Shown here: positions 56,534-64,000 of the stretch, piece after piece
Numbering within the stretch: position 1 is the stretch's first letter
Layout of the letters: the number at the start of each line of letters is the position of its first letter
DNA from: Amoebidium appalachense
Lineage: Eukaryota > Ichthyosporea
Reading direction: 5' to 3'
DNA length: 64,000 nucleotides
NCBI GenBank assembly: GCA_963693365.1
Contig: CAVNZM010000012.1
Span: 3,410,001-3,474,000 of the forward strand
Notes under the pieces: model-generated
What the model was told of the DNA's origin: nothing
The model's database searches: none
What the model saw: the letters and a program-made list of their open reading frames with translations, nothing else
Position numbers and translations under genes: made by a program

Positions 56534-57889
56534 CTAAGGTGGGTGGACCTGGTACGCATGGAGCAACCCTATATGGCCGTTGGCGTCTGCATGCTCTACG
56601 AGCCGGGCGAAGTCGTGGGTCCCGACGGGGCTTTCCCCAATTATAGGGCCGGTTCCAACTTTAACCATAACCTTTTGCGCTAACTGTATCCATCGGTGCC
56701 TGGTGGTCTGGGGGGCCACACACACATAGTCCCAGCTGCTGTCTTCAAACATGTACACCCTCTGCTGGCTGGCCTCCACCTCCGCTTCACCCCCAGACTC
56801 CCAGCGCCCAAACGCGTTGAAGTACTCGCAGTAGATCAGATACATCTGCCGTCGCGCGGGCATGCCGCTTGCGTACGAACCCGTTATCGCCCCTGTTGGG
56901 GGCCCCCCTACCTTGGGCCTGCGGTAGGCCATGTATCCGGGCTTGGGGGCGATGAAGAAGAATACACTGGTAGTAATACACCGTTCGCCCCCGAGGGGTC
57001 CAACTGTGTAGGCGGCCACGGGCTTGGTGTTGTTCTTGCTAACGATCTTGCACGGCATCAGCCCGTGCTCCTTGGTGACACAGAAGCCCCCCCACACCGG
57101 CCCGTTCTCGTCGCATTGGAACGCAACAGCATTGCGCGGCGGCACGGCCTTCCGTACAAGTGTGTACGTCTCGAACTCCAACTCGTTGCACGCCAGCCGC
57201 CGCACGTCTCGCCCAATAGCCTCGGGGTCCGTGCAGTGCAGCACGACGTTCGGCACGCCCACCTCGCTGTAGCTGGTGCCGGCTCTGGTCGCCCCAATGC
57301 AGACATAGCTGCTGCTTGGCGTCACGGTCGTCGAAACAGCCTCGGTCGTGATGGTGCTGAGTGGCGGCCCCGTGAACGTACGTCACCCGCTTGCTCTGGA
57401 CCACGTCAAGGACCACCGGCGTCCAGGCCTCTGCCGTCGAGTGTACGCGGGATCTAGGGCCACGGGCTGTGAAAGCGTCTCGGTGCTCAGCGTGCCATTC
57501 TGTGCGTCCATGGTCAGCCGCAGATCCACGTTGGTGCTGGTGCTGCTTGACGCATGCCCCAGAACGGGGCTCCACACGGCCGCCCAGATCTTCGTGCCGG
57601 GCAGCGCCGTGATGCGCTTTACCCGCACCTCAAAGGTGAGAGTGAACCTCCTGCCCGCATGCACAGGCCAGAACACGTAGCCCAGCTGGCTGGCCGTACC
57701 CGGGGTCAGCCGGATCTCCCGGCTTGTCTTGTCCATGTACGCACATCCTCCCAGGTGGCCTGTGGCCGGGGCCTGCCAGCCCGTGGCGGCCCACACATCC
57801 GGGGTCTCCCAGACCAGGCACCGCGAGCCCTGCTGGCTGGTGGGCAGCCACGCAATGCGAGCTGTCAGGGCACTCACACGGTCGCCCAT
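56534..57889 (-). CDS. Fibre/lectin-like protein X, with at least two frameshifts
   Basis: Starts MGDRVSALTARI at 57889, followed by the family motif ETPDVWAATGWQAPATGHLGG and AYMDKTSREIRLT. Coding then changes frame near 57440 and 57330; the last part (57325-56534) is open and contains ELEFETYTLVRKAVPP, GFCVTKEHGLMPCKIV and WDYVCVAPQTTRHRWIQL. The same order of motifs occurs in Y and Z. About 450 residues when read through. Probably a virion surface attachment protein. Confidence 0.6.
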
Positions 57890-57912
57890 AATGCAGTCCC
57901 CCACAAAATGTG

Positions 57913-59522
57913 CTAGGCGAGCATGGCCATGTTCAGATACCAGCCACAGGCAGCGTGCCAGCGCCACACCAGCCGGTTGGTGTCCGTGTAGTCGGCGTTG
58001 GTGTACGCGGCGGGAGGCACACGCGGCTTGGCGTTCTCGAACACGTCGGTGCGGATGATGGACGCCCCGTCCCGCCACGTGGTCTTGGCCGGCCACGACG
58101 GGGCCGGGTTTGAAGTAGTACCCCCGGCCCAGTGCCGGCTTGTACGTGTAGTCCACGGCCATCAGGGTGACCCCTTTCGCGGCCGCCATGCGCTCGCCCT
58201 CCGCCACGATCTCGTCCACGTCCAGGCCGGCGAAGGTGGTCGCGCCTGCCCACTCACCAGTTACGTAGGTCGTGCAGACAGCCCTCGTGGGAGCGTCACG
58301 TACCGCCCCTTGGTGGTCTGCGGGACGACGCACACGTACTCCCACGACCCGTCGTCTGTCAGTGTGATCGGCCCCGCTGTATTCACACAGGATCGAACCC
58401 CCGGGCTCGTAGGAGCCGTAGGTGAACGTGTCCGTGCGTTCCAGTGAGATGAGGTACAGGGTGCCACGCTCGGTCGCCGCCCGGGGTTTTTCGGTGTACA
58501 GCGCGTTGTTGGGCGGGCCTCCGATCTGTCGCTTGCGCATTGCAACAAACCCGGCCTTGGGCACCACATAGAAGAACGTTGTGCTTGAGTAGGAGGCCCC
58601 CCCCGAGGGCGTAGTACGCCGTCGGCGGGCTTCCGGTCGCCGAAATCTTGCACGGCACCATGCCTGTGCGCGGATGCGCAGAACCCCGCATAGATCGGCC
58701 CCAGATTAACATGTGCCCCAAACGTCACGGCCCCCGGCGGCGGTCGGCTCGCACGCACAAGCGTGTGCGTGGGAAACTCGAGCTCGTTGATGGCCGTCAG
58801 CGCGGCGTCGCACCCGGGCGGCGGCGCGTTGGTGGTCAGCGTGATGTTGCGCACGGCGTGCTCGCACGAGAGCCCGCCCGTGCGTGCGCACAGCGAGAGG
58901 ATGGTCGGGCGCGTGGGGGCAGGCTGTGTGGGCGTCTGGGTGTGCAGCTGCGTCCAGCCCGCCCCCTTGTCCAGCAGCACCTGCAGCCCGTTGGTCTTGG
59001 CGGCAAACCGCACCATGCACGTCCACCACGCCCCATTGGTGCCGGCTCGGGGGTACGTGGCTGTGCCCAGCACCGTGGCGCCAAAGTACACCCGCGACTG
59101 CGCCTCGTACTCGTCAAACGTCAGCCGGTACGCCTCGGGCTGCAGCAGCTCGTCCTCCCCCTGGTATCGCTGGCCGGAGTACCGTTGCCCCAAGCTAAAC
59201 CAGTTGGCCCACAAGGCATCGGCACCGCTGGTCGTGCCGTCGCCGGCCCTGAACTGGAAAGCAAGCTGGAAGTTGTCCACGGGTGGCATTACCCACACCA
59301 CATAGCCATGCTGGCTGCCCTGCTTGTCCGTCAGCCGGATCTCCCCGCCCGCCCTGTTCATGTACGCAGTCCCCCCCCAGCACGCCCGCCGCCGGCGCCA
59401 CCCACGCCGTGCCCTGCTGCGTGGCGCTCCACGTCTCGGCGTTCTCAAGCACCAGCGTCGTCGTGTGCCGTGCCGCAATGCTTGTCGATCCGCGCGTCCA
59501 GCGTCGCCAGCCGGTCCGCCAT
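57913..59522 (-). CDS. Fibre/lectin-like protein Y, with several frameshifts
   Basis: Starts MADRLATLDARIDKH at 59522. Family motifs are in different frames: ENAETWSATQQGTAWV, then AYMNRAGGEIRLTDKQG with a jelly-roll-like lectin stretch, ELEFPTHTLVRASRPPPGAV, GSWEYVCVVPQTTKGRYVTLP, and the C terminus VWRWHAACGWYLNM just before TAG at 57913. At least five frame changes, mostly in C/G runs. About 535 residues when read through. Confidence 0.6.
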
Positions 59523-59555
59523 TGCCCACTGCGCACATTTGTTTTGCCCTACTCA

Positions 59556-61221
59556 ATGGCGGACCGCCTCGCCCGCCTCACACAGCGCATCCTCAACCTC
59601 GAGGGCTCGCCCCCCCGATGTGTGCTCCAGGAGACCCCCGAGACCTGGGCCCGCACCAACTGGGCGTGCCCCACCACCGGCACGCTCGGCGGCAGCGCCT
59701 ACATGAACAGGGCCAATGCCGAGATCCGCCTCACCGACCGCGCCGCCAACCAGACCGGCTACGTGTACTGGCCCGTGTGCCCCGGGCAGCGCTTCGTGCT
59801 GTCCTTCAAGTTCAGGACCGGCGCCGGGTCCACCCCGCAGAAGGAGGCCCTGTACGTGTCGTGGAACCAGGCCAACCCGTACCCGAACGGCGCTGTCGCC
59901 GGTACCGAGTTCCGTGTCCTCTTCGAGCCCAGGGTCCGGGAAGGTGGTTTCCTGGCAGCCAAACGGGGCTTTCAGCTTCTCCGGCTGGCCCACCACCGGC
60001 ACCAACGGCGCCTGGCAGACGTGCGTCGTCAGCATCGCACCGGACGCCGGCTACGTGTTCTGTTCTCTCGGGAGGCTGCGCCTTACATACACGCTGGCCA
60101 ATCTGACCCCCGCCTCCACAGCCAATACGTTTCTGTCACTGTGCGCCTACACACTCACGACCGACTACACCGAGCACGCCGTCAAGGACATCGAGCTGTG
60201 GACCTACGACCTGGGCGTGCCCGGGCGCGACGCCCGCTCGCTCGTGCTCAACGAGATCGACGGGCCCGGCTACCGCTGGGTGCGCAGCCCGCGCGTGCCG
60301 CCTGGGGCCGTGACGTTTGGGAGAGAGTTGAACATAGGGCCAACGTACGCCGGGCTGTGCTTGACGTGGGCGCACGGGTCGACCTTTGGAACCATCAGGT
60401 GTCTAGACACAGCCACCGATCGTCTCGCAGGGACCTACACGGCACCGGACGTGGGGGGCATGCCCAACCTCAACGGCCTCGCGAGAACGTTTCAGTCGGA
60501 CAACTTCTTCTACCTCGTGCCCAAGCCCGGCTTCGTGGCTGTAGGGAGGCAATACCCCAGCTTTGAGGACACGTGGATCGCACCACCAGGGAGCGTATGC
60601 ACAAATTCCATCGCCTATAAGTCGGGGAAGCTAGTGCCGACGTATTTGGTGAACGAACTCAGAGTTGGGAGTGCATATGGGGGGGCTTCCTATAATGAGG
60701 CCATCTATATGGAGTGGGATGGCATATCCGAACACAGCCCTTCCGATGTCGGGTTCGTCTGTATCGTTCCCCAGGGCGCGAAGCGTAGGTACGTGGTTCT
60801 CCCCTACGGCATTGCGGTCAACTTCGGGCAAACCATCATCGCAACGGCACCTGCCACCGTGCCTCTCTTGGACACAGATAGTCTGGGCGCACAGATGGAG
60901 CCTCTGGACGCAGGGGCCGGTGCCTCCAGCTCAGATTTGAAATATGCATTTATGAATGGGGGCGGCCCGGGGGCGGGCGGGGGGCACAGCCCCGTCTACA
61001 CAACCACGTTCTACAAGGGCTCGCCATGGCCGGTGAACACTACTATAGGCATCTACTATACGCGCTCCATCGTGCGCCTGGACGACCTCGAGGGTGCAAA
61101 GCCCAACGGCACGGTCGACGCGCAGCAGTACAAAACACAGGACTACGTGGACACGGCGCGCAACCTCACGTGGCGCTGGTGCGAGTGGGCGGGATGGTAC
61201 CTGAACATAAAGCCCATATAG
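59556..61221 (+). CDS. Fibre/lectin-like protein Z, one frameshift near 59935
   Basis: Best preserved member. Starts MADRLARLTQRI, then ETPETWARTNWACPTTGTLGG, AYMNRANAEIRLTDRAANQ and YVYWPVCPGQRFVLSFKFR (a concanavalin-like lectin pattern). After the frame change come ELNIGPTYAGLC, FFYLVPKPGFVAVG, VGFVCIVPQGAKRRYVVLP, and finally TWRWCEWAGWYLNIKPI. About 555 residues. It is divergent from gene Y, with 33 bp between starts. Beta-rich, no membrane helix or signal peptide: a likely virion fibre. Confidence 0.65.
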
Positions 61222-61228
61222 GCAACCT

Positions 61229-62698
61229 TTACTCCAGCCGGGCGACCAGCGCCTCGAGCGCCGACGTCAGCCGGTCCACGTGGTCGTTGATGGCCAGCAC
61301 GGCCTCGGCGATCGTCGCCTTGCCCGCGGCGGGCCCCACGGTCGGCGCGGCCCACGTGCCCACGTTGGCCGGTGGCGCGTACGTGTTGAGGGCGAGCACG
61401 GCGGCGGCGATGGTGGTTTTGCTCGCGGCCGGACCGGTGGTGGGGGTGGTGTAAGTACCCACGACGGATGCATTCGCCTTCCGAGCGAGCTGGGTGTCGA
61501 CGTACGTCTTGTCACTCTTGAGTGCGAGCTGGGTGTCGACATAGGTCTTGTCACTCTTCAATGCGAGCTGGGTGTCGACATAGGTCTTGTCACTCTTCAA
61601 TGCGAGCTGGGTGTCGACATAGGTCTTGTCGGTTTTCAGTGTGAGCTTGCCATCGGTATATGTGAGGTCTGCTTTTAAGAGCAGTTGGCCATCCACATAA
61701 CTCTTATCGCTTTTCAATCCGAGCTGGGTATCAACATAAGTTTTGTCACTTTTCAACGCGAGCTTGTCGTCTGTATAGGTAAGGTCCGCTTTCAAGAGCA
61801 GCTGGCTTTCAACAAAGCTCTTGTCGCTTTTCAGGGCCAGCTGTGCATCCGTGTAGCTTTTGTCACTTTTGAGTGCCAGCTGGGTGTCCACATAGCTCTT
61901 GTCGCTTTTCAGTGCCAGCTTTTCATTGGTGTATGTCAGATCCGTTTTCAGGGCCAGTTGGGCATCGACGTAGCTTCTGTCGCTCTTAAGAGCCAGCTGC
62001 CCGTCCACATAGCTCTTGTCGCTTTTCAGGGCCAGCTGTGCATCCGTGTAGCTTTTGTCACTTTTGAGTGCCAGCTGGGTGTCCACATAGCTCTTGTCGC
62101 TTTTCAGGGCCAGCTTTTCATCGGTGTATGTCCGATCCGTTTTCAGGGCCAGTTGGGCATCGACGTAGCTTCTGTCACTCTTAAGAGCCAGCTGCCCGTC
62201 CACATAGCTCTTGTCGCTTTTCAGTGCTAGCTTCCCATCAACAAACACCACACGGTCTTCGAACCGTGTGTCTAAGTCAGCTACCGAGGTCGTCAACCGC
62301 TTGTCCAAGTTTTCTACTGTTACGACATCGGCCTTCAGTTGCAGTCGTGAAACCACACTGTCTTCTTCGGCCTTTTTGTCGACCACCCCCGCAAGCTGTG
62401 CAAGAGCGACTTTGTCGGCCTTCAGCTCCAGCCCGGCCTGCTGTGCCCGCAGTGCAGTGTTGATCTCTTCCACCGTCCTGAGCACGTTGTCGTCGTTGAC
62501 CGTCAGCGCCGCGTTCAGGATCCCGACCGCCGCGCCCAGCGCGAGCCCCGCGCAGGGCCCGTCGACGGGCACGTGGTACGGCAGCACCTGCGCCACACAG
62601 GCCGCGGCGTGCTCGAGGTCGAGCTGTCCCGTGTCGAAGGAGACGGTGTGGGGCAGGCGCGCCTGCTCCCCGCACACCAGCTGCTTGCACCGGAGCAT
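61229..62698 (-). CDS. Fibre protein built of 13-residue repeats
   Basis: 489 residues. After a 145-residue N-terminal region, about 18 copies of a 13-residue unit (LALKSDKSYVDTQ and variants, 39-bp DNA period) run from about 150 to 400, followed by a Thr/Ala-rich globular end. The regular small heptad-like unit is typical of trimeric fibre shafts. Variants such as LLLKADLTYTDGK appear as ordered blocks, pointing to repeat duplication in sets. It is convergent with gene Z (7-bp gap) and is likely its shaft or companion. Confidence 0.8.
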   Translation of the reverse strand: MLRCKQLVCGEQARLPHTVSFDTGQLDLEHAAACVAQVLPYHVPVDGPCAGLALGAAVGILNAALTVNDDNVLRTVEEINTALRAQQAGLELKADKVALAQLAGVVDKKAEEDSVVSRLQLKADVVTVENLDKRLTTSVADLDTRFEDRVVFVDGKLALKSDKSYVDGQLALKSDRSYVDAQLALKTDRTYTDEKLALKSDKSYVDTQLALKSDKSYTDAQLALKSDKSYVDGQLALKSDRSYVDAQLALKTDLTYTNEKLALKSDKSYVDTQLALKSDKSYTDAQLALKSDKSFVESQLLLKADLTYTDDKLALKSDKTYVDTQLGLKSDKSYVDGQLLLKADLTYTDGKLTLKTDKTYVDTQLALKSDKTYVDTQLALKSDKTYVDTQLALKSDKTYVDTQLARKANASVVGTYTTPTTGPAASKTTIAAAVLALNTYAPPANVGTWAAPTVGPAAGKATIAEAVLAINDHVDRLTSALEALVARLE

Positions 62699-62713
62699 TG
62701 GTTACGGCCCTAA

Positions 62714-63271
62714 TTAAAACCGGCCCTTCCGGCAGAACAGGTACCACAGCCCGTGCAGCAGCGCATCCGCCAAATCGTCCTTCTTGCCTTCGCGCTCGAA
62801 CTTGTCCCGCCACCCCTGCTCACCCTGCACCTCCAGCGCCTGTCGGGTGTCCTCGACCGCCCGCCGCTTGTACACCGCATAGGCCGCCTTGCCGGTCTCT
62901 GCGGGCGTCCGCCCCATGCGCGCGAGCCACGCCCCGCACTGGTTCTTCCGCGTGCCGTGCTGCAGCACCACCCCAGGCCCCCGGCCCTCGACCAGTCGCC
63001 GGGTCACGAAGTACCCCTGCAGCACGTGCGCCAGCACCGAAAGCTTCGTCACCATCTGCTGCTCGATCACCACCACGTCCACACCCTCGAGCATGCGCGC
63101 CTCCTCGTGCAGCCGCCGCAGCAGCAGCTGAACGAGCACGGCCGCCGGCGTGTTCGGGTTGCCCACGGCCCACCGCTCCCAGCTGTGGATCTCGAACGCG
63201 CCCCCTGGGGTGTCGGCCACGACGCACACGACAAGATTCAAGAACCCAACGTCGATGGCCGCCACGCGCAT
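62714..63271 (-). CDS. Holliday junction resolvase, poxvirus A22 / RuvC-like
   Basis: 185 residues from ATG at 63271. RNase H-fold motifs: AAIDVGFLNL (Asp7), VVVIEQQM (Glu70), and the C-terminal KKDDLADALLHGLWYL (Asp166 and Asp169), giving the expected four acidic residues. A22-type enzymes resolve four-way junctions and concatemers during genome replication of poxviruses and other Nucleocytoviricota. Its presence fits the large inverted repeat at the left, since resolvases act at inverted-repeat junctions. Confidence 0.88.
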   Translation of the reverse strand: MRVAAIDVGFLNLVVCVVADTPGGAFEIHSWERWAVGNPNTPAAVLVQLLLRRLHEEARMLEGVDVVVIEQQMVTKLSVLAHVLQGYFVTRRLVEGRGPGVVLQHGTRKNQCGAWLARMGRTPAETGKAAYAVYKRRAVEDTRQALEVQGEQGWRDKFEREGKKDDLADALLHGLWYLFCRKGRF

Positions 63272-63347
63272 TTTGACCGCCAAGCGCACCGCGCGCGCTT
63301 TATAAGCCGTCCGCCGCGCCCCGCGTCGCAAATGTGCGCGTAGACAA
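63272..63347. promoter_or_regulatory. Divergent promoter with TATA
   Basis: GCTTTATAAGCC at 63298, a near-palindromic TATA box between the resolvase gene and the divergent membrane protein gene. Confidence 0.5.
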
Positions 63348-64000
63348 ATGGACGGCAGACATACCTGGCTTGCGTGGGCGGTGATCTGTGTGGCGCTGCT
63401 GTACATGTATGTGGCACGGCGCGACTACGCCGGCGCCGGCTACGAGGACGTGGCCAAGGCGGAGGCCCCCCCGCTGGCCGCACCCACCAACCCGCCGGAC
63501 CAGTTCCAGCCGGGCCTCAACCCTGACCGCACAAGACTGCACGCCCCGAACAAGGGCGCCACCGACAAGTACGGCATCAACAGGCCCTGCAACCCCGCGG
63601 ACCGCCTCAACACGAAGGTCATGGAGGTCCCCCTGGACGAACACGTTGGGCGTGTGCGCCCTCTCAATCCCTACCTCAAACCCAGCGGCGTGGACAACAG
63701 GGCAGATGCCGGTGACCGCGCGCCTTTGGCCGAGGGCGTGCCCTTGCTGACGGGTCGGGCAATCGACGGCCACAGTCATCCCGAGCAGCAGCAGACGCGC
63801 GCCGCGTCAATGCGCGAGCTCTACCGCGTGAAGACCCGCGGCGGCATCTACAACGCGTCGTTGAAGGACTACCCGGCCCGTCCGGAGGCCGTGCTCAACA
63901 ACCGCGAGGACGTGCGCACCGGTGTGCGCGCCCCGCTGCCGACGTTCGCGTTCGACCCGGTCCGGAGTGACCAGCCCCAGCACGTGGAGAAGACCCGGCG
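63348..64000 (+). CDS. Membrane-anchored virion-type protein (partial, runs off the window)
   Basis: 217 codons read with no stop. An N-terminal anchor helix (WLAWAVICVALLYMYVA) is followed by a Pro/Asn-rich soluble region with repeated short motifs such as RPCNPADRLNTKVMEVP and RVRPLNPYLKPSG. N-terminally anchored proteins with long Pro-rich ectodomains are common among inner-membrane virion proteins, but no family is recognised. Confidence 0.65.
   Translation, partial: MDGRHTWLAWAVICVALLYMYVARRDYAGAGYEDVAKAEAPPLAAPTNPPDQFQPGLNPDRTRLHAPNKGATDKYGINRPCNPADRLNTKVMEVPLDEHVGRVRPLNPYLKPSGVDNRADAGDRAPLAEGVPLLTGRAIDGHSHPEQQQTRAASMRELYRVKTRGGIYNASLKDYPARPEAVLNNREDVRTGVRAPLPTFAFDPVRSDQPQHVEKTR

Noticed and set aside
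13617-64000. Bacteriophage or bacterial origin of the 50 kb block
   Set aside because: Tail-fibre-like repeats and ATGA overlaps look phage-like, but TATA/CCAAT promoters, AATAAA sites, an intron, MSV199, D5-type helicase and A22-type resolvase point to a eukaryotic large DNA virus; no phage packaging or tail genes are seen.
19434-64000. Search for major capsid protein, packaging ATPase, B-family DNA polymerase and RNA polymerase genes
   Set aside because: No convincing motif for any of these in the window. The genes at 22905 and 41551 have a structural look, but I cannot show a capsid jelly-roll from sequence alone.

Overview
The window looks like a scaffold piece stitched from three kinds of DNA, not one continuous bacterial-type locus. 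(A) 1-10490 is eukaryotic nuclear repeat DNA: P-element/THAP-type transposon copies, two tRNA-derived SINE copies, a broken tyrosine-recombinase element, and long (GA)n, (GT)n, poly-C and poly-G tracts. (B) 10490-13116 is AT-rich mitochondrial DNA with rps13 and atp6. TGA must be read as tryptophan in atp6, and the presence of rps13 rules out an ordinary animal mitochondrion. TGA=Trp plus rps13 fits a unicellular relative of animals (choanoflagellate or ichthyosporean), or another protist with that code; this is inference. (C) Exactly 500 N (13117-13616) separate this from a 50 kb stretch of a large eukaryotic DNA virus, either free or integrated.

The viral part opens with an imperfect inverted repeat (13617-15794 against 17284-19437). 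Its arms carry a 31-bp ATTGG-containing array and two genes, intact only in the right arm. From about 19.4 to 46 kb, genes sit apart in accessory-style territory: a secreted LPMO-like chitin-active protein, a membrane B-lectin protein, an SF3 helicase (D5-like), a C2H2 zinc-finger protein, a PD-(D/E)XK endonuclease fused to a BRO-like module, several paralogous families, and intergenic regions full of CCAAT/ATTGG boxes, TATA boxes and AATAAA sites. From 46 to 64 kb the DNA is GC-rich and genes are packed or overlap by 4 bp: a cysteine-rich membrane protein resembling entry-fusion components, an aquaporin, an MSV199 gene with a spliceosomal-type intron, a trypsin-like protease, a Nudix protein, a four-gene cluster of fibre/lectin-like proteins, a 13-residue-repeat fibre and an A22-type Holliday junction resolvase.

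The helicase, resolvase, MSV199, Nudix and fusion-like genes together point to Nucleocytoviricota or a relative. No major capsid protein, packaging ATPase, DNA polymerase or RNA polymerase lies in this window, so I do not assign a family. TATA, CCAAT, AATAAA with GU-rich downstream elements, and an intron suggest nuclear transcription by host RNA polymerase II. Several long genes are interrupted by single-base frameshifts clustered in GC-rich or homopolymer DNA; many may be consensus errors and not true pseudogenes.
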